The translations under genes were made by a program, and so were the position numbers. Below are positions 50,134 through 59,933 of a stretch of 64,000 nt of DNA, piece after piece (position 1 is the first letter of the stretch; each line of letters starts with the position of its first letter). The stretch covers positions 124,001 to 188,000 of the forward strand of contig NZ_JAFCGY010000007.1 of the NCBI RefSeq assembly GCF_016836705.1, written 5' to 3'. The notes under the pieces are model-generated. The model saw only the letters and a list, made by a program, of their open reading frames with translations. It did no database searches and had not been told where the DNA came from. The DNA is from Mesorhizobium caraganae (GTDB lineage Bacteria; Pseudomonadota; Alphaproteobacteria; Rhizobiales; Rhizobiaceae).

Positions 50134-50564
50134 GTCGTCGCCTTCAGCGCGCGGATCACCGCGGTCACGGTCTTCGCATCCGCACCCCGGCCAACGCGCA
50201 TGGCGATGCCGTCGATCTCAAGCTCGATCACGCCGGCGTCTCGGGTGGCTTTCCGTTTCCGCTGCTTCGATGGACGCCTAGCTACAGGTTCCGGCGCCGC
50301 CACAACCGCCGGCACGAAGGCAGGAGAATCTTGCTGCACCGAAGCAGCCTGTTTGCGCGCTTCCCGGCGCCAGGCGAAGACCTGCTGCGGCCTGAGGCCA
50401 TAGCGGCGGGCGACCTCGGAAATGATTGCGTTCGGCTCCAGCGTCTCTGCGATGATCCGTGCTTTGTCATCCACCGACCACTGACGCCGGCCGCCGGCAC
50501 CGTTGATCACCTCGAAACGTCGAGGTTGCCGCTCCGGGTCAAGCGTAAAGTCAAGACCAGACAC
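50130..50564 (-). CDS. tnpA: IS66 accessory protein TnpA
   Basis: 144 residues from GTG 50564 (GGAG eight bases upstream). Helix-turn-helix: RRQWSVDDKARIIAETLEPN, AIISEVARRYGLRPQQVFAW RREARKQ; C-terminal part IELEIDGIAMRVGRGADAKT, VTAVIRALKAT. Typical IS66 Orf1. Overlaps tnpB. No clear terminal repeat of the element could be found upstream. Confidence 0.85.
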   Translation of the reverse strand: MSGLDFTLDPERQPRRFEVINGAGGRRQWSVDDKARIIAETLEPNAIISEVARRYGLRPQQVFAWRREARKQAASVQQDSPAFVPAVVAAPEPVARRPSKQRKRKATRDAGVIELEIDGIAMRVGRGADAKTVTAVIRALKATT

Positions 50565-50928
50565 AAGTCGATCTCCGATCCCAATGCAGAACCGGCAACC
50601 TCCCAGATCGCGACCACTCCCGAAAGGTGGTCCCGAAACACCGCTCTGATGTCCGCTGTCAAGGTCTGGAACACAGGGGGTCGCCCGATCCGAGGAACGG
50701 CTGCTCATTCTGATGATCGCGCATGGGTGGAGGCGGAACTGAAGGACGTCGGTGATCAAGCTCTGATGCGCGGGTTGGCTACCGCATTCCCGATTGTGCG
50801 TCCGGAGCTGTTCCTATCTTACTGCGGGCGTCGACCATTGCCGGCCACAAAGCGTCTGACGGGCATTCCCCTGCCGTGGCCCCGCCTCCGCCCATGCGCG
50901 AATGATGTATGTCGCTGCGGCGACCAGA
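50565..50928. other. Right flank of IS66 debris, no gene
   Basis: No open frame with start signals. The IS66 outer end should lie here, but I see no inverted partner because the other end is gone. Confidence 0.4.
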
Positions 50929-52037
50929 TCAGGTTGCTTGCGCCTCCCGGGCAACGGCCCACATGAAGCCGGCCAGTTCGCGGGCGATCGCGGTGCAGAC
51001 TACCGTTGTCCTTTTGCCCCGTCCGCTCAACATCCGATATCGGGTCGTCAGCCGGGTCTGCGCCTTCCAGGCGATCTCGCGCAGCCTGGGTGGCGCTTGC
51101 TCCAGCCGGTACAGCTTCGCCTTGCCGACCCTCGGCGGATGCCTATAGGTCCATGCGCTCTCGACCAGCATATGGCGAACGCGACCGTTCCCTGCCTTGG
51201 TGATGCCGCCCCGCCTGACTGTCTCGCCGGTCGATCGTTCGCCAGGAACGAGGCCAAGATAACCCATGAGCTGGCGCGGGCTCTCGAACCGCTGTACGTA
51301 ACCAACCTCGGTGGCGAATGTCACGGCAACGATCAGGTCTACGCCCCTCAGGGTCTGCAGCGCCCGCACGATCGGCGCCAGTGACCAGGTCGGAACGAAC
51401 TCCTCGACACACCTTCAAGTCGCTCGACTCGCTCTTTCGAGACGCGGACTGCTTCGACCATTTCCTGAAGCGCGATCTGATGCGCCGGGTGATCGAACGG
51501 TTGCTCCTGCAGCCAGCGCAGATAGCGCATCGACCAGCCTTTCCTGCGAGGATAGATCCGTCCGTGCTTGAGCATGAAGGCGCTCACATGCTGCCGGTGG
51601 ACGCGAAGCGTCTCGACTGCGGCCGCCCGGGCGCGGACGAGATCCCGCATGGCTTCGTGACCTTCATCTGGGACCCACACTGCCGTCAGTTCGCCGGCGC
51701 GCAGCAGTCGAGCCAACCCAAGGGCATCCCGGCGGTTCGTCTTCACCCGATCGCCAGGCTTCCTCGGGATCAGCGACGGGGCGACCACCATGCATTCATA
51801 GCCGAGCGAACGGATCAGCCGATAGAGACCATATCCGGTCGGGCCGGCCTCGTAACAGAAATACACCCGGTCGAACTTGGTGGCGATCCGCTGGATAACT
51901 CGGCGCATGCTCGTATCCGATGCGTCGACCTCGCCGAAGAAGCGAACCTCTCCCTCCCGGCCAGCGTCCGCAATCGCGATGGCGTTCCTCAGCTTCGCGA
52001 CATCAATTCCGACAAATGCTTCCCTATAATCTGCCAC
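50929..52037 (-). pseudogene. IS110-family transposase, one frameshift
   Basis: Start GTG 52037 with AGGAGG about seven bases upstream. N-terminal DEDD domain: EAFVGIDVAKLRNAIAIADA, FDRVYFCYEAGPTGYGLYRL, GDRVKTNRRDALGLARLLRA. C-terminal Transposase_20 part: ALQTLRGVDLIVAVTFATEV, SPRQLMGYLGLVPGERSTGE, RRGGITKAGNGRVRHMLVES. Between them, near 51390, two extra bases (GT doubled) shift the frame; corrected it reads EGVEEFVPTWSLAPIVRALQ. About 370 residues if repaired. IS110 elements have no long inverted ends; the exact borders cannot be set. Confidence 0.82.
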
Positions 52038-52139
52038 GGCTCGTCCTCCTGTGATGAGGATCGGCTCGGACCGCCCGAGCAACCCTCGGACGCGCAGTGT
52101 AGGGCGAGCCACCTCACCGGCAGAGGCGGACATACGGTC

Positions 52140-52208
52140 TTACGGTTTACCCAGGCAATGCGGTTCCATCTTCGCCCATTGGGCGTCCGTCAGCACAAAT
52201 CGTTCCAT
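52140..52208 (-). pseudogene. IS5-family transposase, N-terminal fragment
   Basis: From ATG 52208: MERFVLTDAQWAKMEPHCLG then KP and a stop. This is the invariant beginning of many rhizobial IS5-group transposases. The upstream bases (GGATTCCCCCTGAGCCTGG on minus) look like that element's end. It is cut within 25 codons, at the side where the IS110 element lies. Confidence 0.6.
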
Positions 52209-52322
52209 CCAAAGCTTGAATCACAATCCAGGCTCAGGGGGAATCCCGAATCTCAACAAGCCTTAGGAGGAGCCACAATCGGGGAACGACACCGTTGCAC
52301 ACAAAATCCGCAGCTTGGCGCG

Positions 52323-52571
52323 CTATTCAACTAGCATATGTGCCGCCCGAGCCGCCTCCACAAAGGTCGTTCTCGCCACGTCGGGCGAAATTCCGCCCCG
52401 CACGGCCTGTCGGCAGACCCGTAGGGCAGCGATGTGTTTCTCGCTCCCGGTGTCGCGCCAGTTGGTCGTCAGGAGTTGTATAGCTTGCTGAGCGCTTATA
52501 AGCGTGCGGATGTCCCCGCTCAGACCGGTCGCGACCGAGACCGGCTTTGAAAACCATGCTTCGTATGACAT
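52323..52571 (-). CDS. DUF982 family protein, copy c
   Basis: 82 residues from ATG 52571 (GGTGAGG upstream; an earlier ATG at 52595 is possible). MSYEAWFSKPVSVATGLSGD, ISAQQAIQLLTTNWRDTGSE and CRQAVRGGISPDVARTTFVE follow the DUF982 pattern. Isolated from the tandem pair at 31404 and flanked by IS debris. Function unknown. Confidence 0.75.
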   Translation of the reverse strand: MSYEAWFSKPVSVATGLSGDIRTLISAQQAIQLLTTNWRDTGSEKHIAALRVCRQAVRGGISPDVARTTFVEAARAAHMLVE

Positions 52572-53141
52572 TGGCGGCCTCACCAAGATGATCACTCGAA
52601 CATATATCGTACCACGATGCTATTTTATCAAGCTCACAGCGGCGCATCGGCACAACCTTAGGTCTTCGATTTTCAAGAGCCGCATCTGTCGTTGAAGCCT
52701 TCCCTTTGGAACTGCTTCAAACATCTGCCCCCGATTGGCTGCAGCCAGGAATCGGCCGCGGCGACTGTGTAAGCCGGCTCGGACTATGCGATGCTGGCAG
52801 CGCATGCAGGGGCCAATATCCGTCCAGTCGATTTCGGAGCGCAAGACATCTTAGATCCGTTTGGCGAGTTCGACGACCCGGTGGGCTCAAGGCGCGAGAG
52901 ACACGCACCAATGGTATCGACGCAGAGATGTGTTCTGCGGCGGCCCGCGCCGAATGGAGATATCCACGAGCGCGATCTCCCGCAACCGTGGTTGCTCGGC
53001 GCTCCGAGCGAACTGGCAATTCTGCAGGCCTGATCGCCAGTGGTCTGCTGTGGTACCTGTGGATTTTGCTTCAACCGACCGAGCAACGCGCTCCGCCGGG
53101 GCGGCGCCCAGACGCTGTTCACCACGAAATCGCGCAGTTGG
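52572..53141. other. No supported gene
   Basis: Several overlapping frames are open but none has an RBS or recognisable residues. A short plus-strand stretch near 52790-52900 (MLAAHAGANIRPVDFGAQDI) reads protein-like and may be old debris. Confidence 0.4.
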
Positions 53142-54401
53142 TCATAGCTCGAGTGACCAACTGCGCCGCCATTGGTCGCGAATTGATCGAAGACTTGATG
53201 GTGCATTATGTTCGCGGCAGCCGTGCAGAGGAATCGGAGCTTCCTGTTGGATCATCCCTTCGCTAGCCATGAAGAACCTGTTGGTGGCGTCCTGATTACC
53301 GACGAGGCCCCGCTGTGCGCTCAACTCATCCTCTGTCGGCGGTTCGAACCGCGCGCGGCGGAGGTTGAGCTGATACTCCGGGCTCGTCGCCTCGTTGCGG
53401 CGGCGCTCATATTCCAAAAGCCCCGAGGCAAGCGGCCGTTTGCCTGACAAGCCATCCTCGACAGCAATAGCCAGCAGCTCTGCATCACGAAAGGCGTCGC
53501 AGACGCCCAGAGCAAGATACGGATCCTTGTGACAGCCCGCGTCACCGACCAGTGCCCACCCAGGGCCACCAGGGGTGCGCAGGAAGTTCGGCAGGTGTGC
53601 TGCGCCCCGAAACCGCTCGGCGCGACGTCCCGCCCGCACCCGCGCGGCAAGTTCCGGAGCAAGGTCAATCGCAGCCATGAAATGACGCTCTATATCTGAT
53701 TGGACGGCAGATTGCTCACAGATAGGCCACGCGACGAATATTGCAATCAACCCATCGTTCGTTGGAAACGCAAAGATCACCCTTTCATGTCGGGAATAAA
53801 CTTCGAGCCCGGTGGCCGGCACGTCAGACCAGTAGGAAAAGAACCAGCATGTGAGAGTGGGAACCACATCATACTCGGCAGCACGCACAGTGCGCGCCAA
53901 TTGCGATCCCCGACCATCCGCACCAATCGTGATCGAAGCCCGCTCGCTGTGAAGCCTGCCCCCCGAGCGATCCGTCCCCCGCAAACCGACTACACGATCA
54001 TCGTCAAAGACATACTCCGTTACGGCGAAACTCGGCCGAAAGTCGGCACCTGCGTCGATCGCCGCTTTGACGAGTGTCCAGTCGAGGGCGCTTCGGCGCG
54101 GGCCATAGCCGAAGGCGACGCCATCATGAACCAGATCCTTGCCAACCAGCCGCACTTCACCTGTGTCGAGCGCAAAAGTGGTGCTCGGCGGGCAGCCGGT
54201 GGCGAGGAGGCGGTCGAGCAATCCCCACTTCTTCAGTCGACCCGGACCATGCCGGTGGATGAAATGGCCGTGCGCAATCTCACTGGGAAAAGCGGATCTA
54301 TCAACCAGCAAAACTCTGAGACCTGCCCGCGCGAGCAGCATAGCCGTCGAGGCACCCGCACAGCGAGCGCCAACGACAATGGCGTCGTAATCCCTGCTCA
54401 T
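53142..54401 (-). CDS. FAD-dependent oxidoreductase (geranylgeranyl reductase/monooxygenase-like)
   Basis: 419 residues from ATG 54401, with AGGAGGG upstream. N-terminal FAD motif DYDAIVVGARCAGASTAMLL, then YGPRRSALDWTLVKAAIDAG, SITIGADGRGSQLARTV (the GADG element) and the second FAD motif PGWALVGDAGCHKDPYLALG. Such flavoproteins reduce or hydroxylate lipophilic or aromatic substrates. The last 40 residues (SSLRSIRDQWRRSWSLEL) look atypical and may reflect a late frameshift. Divergent from an AraC regulator 146 bases away, which probably controls it. Confidence 0.83.
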   Translation of the reverse strand: MSRDYDAIVVGARCAGASTAMLLARAGLRVLLVDRSAFPSEIAHGHFIHRHGPGRLKKWGLLDRLLATGCPPSTTFALDTGEVRLVGKDLVHDGVAFGYGPRRSALDWTLVKAAIDAGADFRPSFAVTEYVFDDDRVVGLRGTDRSGGRLHSERASITIGADGRGSQLARTVRAAEYDVVPTLTCWFFSYWSDVPATGLEVYSRHERVIFAFPTNDGLIAIFVAWPICEQSAVQSDIERHFMAAIDLAPELAARVRAGRRAERFRGAAHLPNFLRTPGGPGWALVGDAGCHKDPYLALGVCDAFRDAELLAIAVEDGLSGKRPLASGLLEYERRRNEATSPEYQLNLRRARFEPPTEDELSAQRGLVGNQDATNRFFMASEGMIQQEAPIPLHGCREHNAPSSLRSIRDQWRRSWSLEL

Positions 54402-54547
54402 GTCTTCCCTCCTTCCTGAGGATCACCAGGAGGCAGACTTGCTAGCAAAAGGCTGCCGCTTCCGTCATAATGCTGGAAGAGCCTACGCAAACCATGTCCC
54501 GAAGGCTCGACTGGCAGTGACCGGCGTTTCGACTGAGAGGGAACGCA

Positions 54548-55522
54548 ATGGTTGTGATCACGACCCAGGGCGTACCGGCAGGTGAGCGGTTTGACTTTTG
54601 GCGCGACCGCATCGCCCACACCGCGCTTGAGTTTCGCATGGAGCCAGTTGAGCATGCGCCGTATGGAGAAATCCGACTAGCGGCGATCGGCGGTATCGGT
54701 CTCATGAAATATGATGGTGCCGTGGCGACCAGCTATTCACGCACCCGCGCGGAAATCTCGAGATCGCAGGGGCCCTACTTCTTCGTGCAGCTTCAGCTCC
54801 GGGGAAATTGCCAGCTAGAGCGCGCCGAACAGCAGTCTACACTTTTGGTCGGCGAGGGCTTCGTGGGCGATCCCCTACGCGAGTTCAAGATGGCGTTCGA
54901 CACGTCCCTCGATGCGGGTAAGTGCTCGCTGGTCGTGCGCCTTCCGAGGGAGGCTCTGTCGGCGCGTGTGGCCCGCCCGGACCTTGTTCACTGCTCCCTA
55001 CTCCAGCGCCATCGGCCGCTTGCACGTCTCCTGACTAGTTACCTGTTGAATGGCTTGGATGTTGCGGATGAGATCTCGCCCGAGGCCGCCGTGCTTTTCG
55101 AGGACCATGCGACTGAGCTTCTCGCCCAGGCATTGAAGGAAGCATGGGCCGAGCAGCCAACGCCGTCCGAGGCCTGGCGCGAGGCAATTTTTGTCCGCGC
55201 GTGCCGCCTGATTAAACTTCGTTGCAGTAATCCCCATCTTGCTCCGGTGCCATTGGCCCGCGAGCTCGGCATCTCCAGCCGGCTTCTGCAACGGATATTC
55301 GCCGAACGTGCCGAGACGGTAATGAAGCGAGTCTTTTCGGAGCGGATCGCCCGCGCCGCAAAGTTGCTTGGCGCTCCGGATGCCGCACACCGGTCGGTGA
55401 CTGAGATCGCCTTTTCCTGCGGCTTTAACGATAGCTCACATTTCGGGCGGGTTTTCGTAGCGCAGACGTCGATGACGCCCACCGAATGGCGAAGGCGCGG
55501 GCTTGAGATAGCAGCACGTTAG
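54548..55522 (+). CDS. AraC-family transcription regulator
   Basis: 324 residues, GAGAGGGAA just before the ATG. The N-terminal AraC-binding-like domain (GERFDFWRDRIAHTALEFRM, PYFFVQLQLRGNCQLERAEQ) belongs to the type with an AraC_binding_2 domain, and the C-terminal double helix-turn-helix is seen in LAPVPLARELGISSRLLQRI and RSVTEIAFSCGFNDSSHFGR. Likely activates the divergent oxidoreductase in response to a small molecule; inferred from position. Confidence 0.88.
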   Translation: MVVITTQGVPAGERFDFWRDRIAHTALEFRMEPVEHAPYGEIRLAAIGGIGLMKYDGAVATSYSRTRAEISRSQGPYFFVQLQLRGNCQLERAEQQSTLLVGEGFVGDPLREFKMAFDTSLDAGKCSLVVRLPREALSARVARPDLVHCSLLQRHRPLARLLTSYLLNGLDVADEISPEAAVLFEDHATELLAQALKEAWAEQPTPSEAWREAIFVRACRLIKLRCSNPHLAPVPLARELGISSRLLQRIFAERAETVMKRVFSERIARAAKLLGAPDAAHRSVTEIAFSCGFNDSSHFGRVFVAQTSMTPTEWRRRGLEIAAR

Positions 55523-55998
55523 GGTTGTGAATGGATGAGCTCTGGATAACCGGGGCGGGCTGGGTCCAGAAAGCCTGCCTATCGGAACTGCCAATCGTCT
55601 GCATTTCGGCACCGCGTCTTTGGGCCCTCGGCTCTGTCCAGGGGAGTGCGCTTGCCATGATATCGATGACATCCCCCTAAGGCCGATATTCGTGGAATGA
55701 GCGCAGCCGGCGAACTGGGTGTGATGGCAGCGTCGCCAGCGACTAGGGGTGCCCAGGTCGGATCGAGGTGTTTATCACAGGCCCACCCGTTGGTGCTATG
55801 CTGCGCCTCAGGGGTTGAGCTTACGCGATGATGTTGTGGAGGAGGATATGGCAGCGACGGAGCTTCAGAACCGCAATGGTGGGCCCGTTGGCACTTTCAT
55901 TCGTGGTGATCCTGATGAGGAACTATCAAAAGACCGAGAGCCTGATGCCCAAAGGCCAGCGGTGGCCGCCGCCATTCCAAGCTCGACCCGAATCGTGC
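55523..55998. other. No supported gene
   Basis: Contains a short frame at 55849 (MAATELQNRNGGPVGTFIRG) with GGAGGAGG upstream that runs directly into the IS481 remnant; too short and mixed to call. Confidence 0.4.
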
Positions 55999-56153
55999 AT
56001 CGAGGACGCCACCGTCAAGCGCTTCTACTACGAGAGCCACGATCAACTCCGCACTCATCTCGCCGACTTCGTCGCCGCCTACAACTTCGCCCGCAGGCTC
56101 AAGACCCTCAGGGTCTCATGCCCTACGAGTTCATCTGCAAGACGTGGGCGTAA
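55999..56153 (+). pseudogene. IS481-family transposase, C-terminal remnant
   Basis: FYYESHDQLRTHLADFVAAY, NFARRLKTLR, then one base lost and GLMPYEFICKTWA-stop in the next frame. Matches the end of the intact transposase at 20183 (LKGLTPYEFICKIW) but is from a different, related element. Confidence 0.7.
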
Positions 56154-56198
56154 CAGAGCCCGTATCTCATCATATCGGGGAGTAGCCACCTTCCAGGA

Positions 56199-58904
56199 TC
56201 ATGATCTGATCCGTCTGGCTAGGTTGCTCGATATGGCGCCCCCTAGTTGTTGGCTGGCCGCGCGTAGCCGTCGAGATTGAACAAAGGCCTTTAGATCGTT
56301 GGAATCCATCGCCTGCGCGAAGGCATAGCCTTGCAGTCTATCGCAGCCCAAGCCCTTGAGTACACGTGCGTGGTCCATCGTCTCGACGCCTTCCGCTACG
56401 ATCTCAATGCCCAACGACCTGCCGATTTCGATGATCGACGAGACGACCTGCCTTCGTTTCGGCGATGCCACTATTGGGATGACCAGTTGTCGATCTATCT
56501 TCAACCGGCGAGGCTGCAGTTTGAGCAGGCTGACTATGGAGGCATAGCCGGTGCCAAAATCATCTATTTCTATATCAATGCCAAGCTCCTTGATCCGATC
56601 GACATTCCAACTCACCAGATCATCGTCTCCATCAAGGAAAATGGATTCTATTAGCTCAAATGAAACTGTACCGTTCTTTATCTTGAGTTCTTCTAAGCTC
56701 TCTATAAGTCCTTCATCTTGGAGGCGCCGTGCGGAAACGTTGACCGATACACGTGGTATCTGAAGATCAGCAGCAGACCATTCTTCAAAATCTGAAAGCG
56801 CTTGGTTCAGTATGGATCGATCGATCGTCGAGACGACATTTAGTTCCTCGGCAATCCTGAGGAAGACATCCGGCGCTAGAATACCCTTATTTGGGTGCCT
56901 CCATCGCGCAAGCGCCTCGACACCTACAATTTCGAGCGTCTTTGCGTCAAATTGAGGCTGGTAGAAGGCTATGAACTCGTTGCGCTCGAGGCTGCCGAGA
57001 ACTTCGTCGGCAATCCGCTTTGTGTCGACAATTTCGCTTTGCATCGCCTCCGTGAAGAATTCGTATCGATTGCGCCCACGCCTCTTTGCGCGGTAAAGCG
57101 CGATATCCGCGTTCACCAACAGTTGCTTGGCTTCGATGTGTTTCGCGCTGTCGACTGCTATTCCTACGCTAACACCAAAACGACACCTATGGCCTTGGTA
57201 GAAGACGGGTTCGCGCATCTGGCTAATTATCCCCTCTGCCAACTGCGCCAGTTGTTTGATATCGTTACCTATCGAGCACAGGACAACGAATTCGTCACCT
57301 CCGATCCGCGCGACGAACCCCCGATTATCGACCTTGGATCGCAGAATGGCAGAGGCGTGAACCAACATTGCGTCACCTGCGGCGTGGCCAAGCGTATCGT
57401 TAATGTGCTTGAACCGATCAAGATCGATGTGAAGCAGGGCCGCAGAGCCGCCATCGCGCCTTGCGTTTGCCGCGTACTCCTCCAATCTCTGGTCGAGGTA
57501 ACGGCGGTTGGGCAAACCAGTCAGCGAATCGTGAAGCGCGATATGCTCTATGCGCGCCGTGACCGTCTCGAGTTCCGCGTTTTTCGACTCGGACAGCTGT
57601 TTTGCGCGAACCAGATCGCTGTTCAGCAGAACGTCTGCTGTTACGTCCCATTCAGCACCAATCATTTTGGGTGTCTCGTTTGGGGCCTGGTATATGACCG
57701 CCTTGGATCGGACATGACGAATCTCGCCATCCGGACGAACAATTCGGTACTCCGACGAATAGGTTCCACCGCTGGCGACGGCACTGTCGAAGTCCGCGTG
57801 GGCGCCTGCCAAATCCACAGGGTGAATCGCGCCCGCCCAATCAGTGTAGCCGCGGCTCCCTCCATCGCAGGGTTTGCCGTATATTTCATTGACCCGGGCG
57901 TCCCACGAGAGATCGTTGGTTGCGAGATCATGCTCCCAAACCCCGATGGCCGATGCCTCCAGTGCGAGTTCGAGGCGCCGCGACAGCCGCCGTAATTCCG
58001 CATAATTGCGTTCTCTTTCGACAAGCAGACGGCCTGTTGCCCAAAAAGGACTCACAATCAGGGCTCCGGCTGCTGCCATGACAGCTCGCAAGAACCAGGC
58101 GTTACTTGGAGTCGATCTCCAACCCTTCTTAGGGATAGCCGCGATCTGCCACGAACCGGACGGAAGGAGAACCTCAGCTATCACTGGATTCCCCTTAGGT
58201 ATGTCAGGATCGCCGAAGAACTGAACTCCATTTGGACCAAGAGCGTCCTTACCAGTTAGGGCCACGTCAATCCCGAGATCATCGTCAAATAGTCCGCTCG
58301 CCTCGTAAAGGCGCTGTAGATCGACAACTGCGGAAATGATGCCCCAGAATCGTTCAGTATTACCTGCACTCGGCACAAAAACTGGAAATCGGCCGATTAA
58401 GGCTTTGCCTCCTTGCTTCAGGTCAACGGGGCCAGCAAGAACCAGCTTGCGTTCGTCACGTGCCCGTAGCGCCGCCTCGCGCTGCCGTTCATCGTGCCGG
58501 TAATCGAGGCCCATCGCCCTTTCGTTTCCCTTCATCGGGTACATCAGGGAAATGACCAGATCGGGCGCGCCGGCAATGTTACGCAATTGCGATCCCTCGC
58601 CAAACAGGTTGCTGGCGAGTGAAGCGAAGCGTTGCTGTCCCATATACGGCTCAGTTACGACCGCAGCGACCAACCCGCGCACGAGTTGAAGGTTTCCGCT
58701 AATATTCCTTTCAAGTTTGGCGCGGACAAGATTGACCTTAACCAGGACATCGGCACGGTCGGCTTGATCCGATACCGTCGTGTTCTGATGGTCTGCATAT
58801 GCCGCACCGATGGCGATAACCAAAATTGCCATTGCGGCCGGAATATTTGCCGACGAAAAAACGGCCCGCTTTACATCGCCGAACCGAAAACCGAAAAGAG
58901 CCAA
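56199..58904 (-). CDS. CHASE-PAS-GGDEF-EAL cyclic-di-GMP signalling protein
   Basis: 901 residues. N-terminal membrane helix (ANIPAAMAILVIAIGAAYAD), a periplasmic CHASE sensor (about 50-270; DLVISLMYPMKGNERAMGLD), a second membrane helix (AVMAAAGALIVSPFWATG), a PAS domain (about 310-440; ALEASAIGVWEHDLATNDLS), a GGDEF domain with DSLTGLPNRRYLDQRL and ARIGGDEFVVL, and an EAL domain with VGVEALARWRHP, IDDFGTGYASIVSLL and LKIDRQLV. Both catalytic signatures are intact, so it may make and degrade c-di-GMP; which one dominates cannot be read. It would couple an external signal to motility or biofilm. Confidence 0.93.
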   Translation of the reverse strand: MALFGFRFGDVKRAVFSSANIPAAMAILVIAIGAAYADHQNTTVSDQADRADVLVKVNLVRAKLERNISGNLQLVRGLVAAVVTEPYMGQQRFASLASNLFGEGSQLRNIAGAPDLVISLMYPMKGNERAMGLDYRHDERQREAALRARDERKLVLAGPVDLKQGGKALIGRFPVFVPSAGNTERFWGIISAVVDLQRLYEASGLFDDDLGIDVALTGKDALGPNGVQFFGDPDIPKGNPVIAEVLLPSGSWQIAAIPKKGWRSTPSNAWFLRAVMAAAGALIVSPFWATGRLLVERERNYAELRRLSRRLELALEASAIGVWEHDLATNDLSWDARVNEIYGKPCDGGSRGYTDWAGAIHPVDLAGAHADFDSAVASGGTYSSEYRIVRPDGEIRHVRSKAVIYQAPNETPKMIGAEWDVTADVLLNSDLVRAKQLSESKNAELETVTARIEHIALHDSLTGLPNRRYLDQRLEEYAANARRDGGSAALLHIDLDRFKHINDTLGHAAGDAMLVHASAILRSKVDNRGFVARIGGDEFVVLCSIGNDIKQLAQLAEGIISQMREPVFYQGHRCRFGVSVGIAVDSAKHIEAKQLLVNADIALYRAKRRGRNRYEFFTEAMQSEIVDTKRIADEVLGSLERNEFIAFYQPQFDAKTLEIVGVEALARWRHPNKGILAPDVFLRIAEELNVVSTIDRSILNQALSDFEEWSAADLQIPRVSVNVSARRLQDEGLIESLEELKIKNGTVSFELIESIFLDGDDDLVSWNVDRIKELGIDIEIDDFGTGYASIVSLLKLQPRRLKIDRQLVIPIVASPKRRQVVSSIIEIGRSLGIEIVAEGVETMDHARVLKGLGCDRLQGYAFAQAMDSNDLKAFVQSRRLRAASQQLGGAISSNLARRIRS

Positions 58905-59018
58905 TAGGGTGAAACTCCCCTGGAATTCAGGTGCTTGGATGGACCCGACGGCCGAACATTAGCTTTCATTAATTAATTTTGACCTTCATTGATCTGCAAA
59001 ACTTTGCAGTTTCTACCT

Positions 59019-59130
59019 CTCTGGTTGGCCGTCCTCACCACGATCGTCAACTGCCACCCAAACAGCCAGATCGACGACCTGCTGCCCTGGGCCTACATCT
59101 GTGCGCCCGAAATCAAGTCCGTGGCCCTTG
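59019..59130 (+). pseudogene. IS66 transposase, C-terminal scrap
   Basis: LWLAVLTTIVNCHPNSQIDD, LLPWAYICAPEIKSVALENS: the end of an IS66 TnpC protein. It lies upstream of, not after, the preceding part of the protein at 59340. Confidence 0.65.
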
Positions 59131-59339
59131 AGAACAGCGCTTGCAATGCAAGAATGCAAGGCTCATTCAGCCTAGGAACCAGCTAGCTGTTCTGGTGCTC
59201 GCGTAGGCGTGTCGGTCGCCAGATTGTCCGGTACCACCCTGATGCTCTCGGCTTGCGGATAATAGACATCGACACTATCGCATGCCAAGCCTAAGCCTCT
59301 CCAGACGCAGGGCGCACGTGCGCCGGCGCTGGTCCCGCG

Positions 59340-59750
59340 CCGATTGCCAGCGAGGCTGAGCCGGATCGCCGAGCTATACAAGATCGAGGACGCCATCCGC
59401 GGCCGATCGGCTGACGAACGGCTCGCCATGCGCTAGGAAAAGAGCGCTTGAGTTGTCGCCGATCTCGAACCCTGCTGCGCGAAAAGCTCGACCTGATCAG
59501 TCAGAAGGCGAAGCTCGCCGAGGCGATCCGTTATGCATTCGCGCTGGGAAGGCCTCTCGCGCTTGCTCGACGACGGCCGGATCGAGATCGACAGCAACGC
59601 GGTCGAGCGGTCCAGCCGACCCATCGCACTCAGCCGCAATAACGCGCTCTTGGCTGCTCCGACGGCGGTGCCGAACACTGGGCAGTCATCGCGTCGCTGA
59701 TCGAAACCTGCAGACTCAATGGTGTCGAGCCGCTCGGACTATCTCGCCGA
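59340..59750 (+). pseudogene. IS66 transposase, central scrap with frameshifts
   Basis: LSRIAELYKIEDAIRGRSAD, ERLAMR, then REKLDLISQKAKLAEAIRYA, DDGRIEIDSNAVERSSRPIA-like residues and WAVIASLIETCRLNGVEPL spread over three frames: the catalytic end region of IS66 TnpC. Stops and shifts throughout. Confidence 0.7.
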
Positions 59751-59933
59751 TGCTTACGAAATACAAGTGGCGCCCGCGGGTCTTTATCAAAACGGGTTTT
59801 TTTGGCATGGCACTTTCCTCCGTTGAGAAAGGCCAACTCGATATGAAGACGCAAGTTCGCCTTAATAGCGAGCTTCGCCTGAGGAACCAAGGCACGTACC
59901 CGGCGTTGGGCTTTCTCACAGGAGAGAGATGCC

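Noticed and set aside
49420..50403. 327-codon plus-strand frame over the IS66 genes
   Set aside because: Antisense to tnpB and tnpA, whose residues are clearly IS66.
56895..57995. 366-codon plus-strand frame opposite the GGDEF/EAL gene
   Set aside because: Shadow of an intact 901-residue gene; no motifs or RBS.
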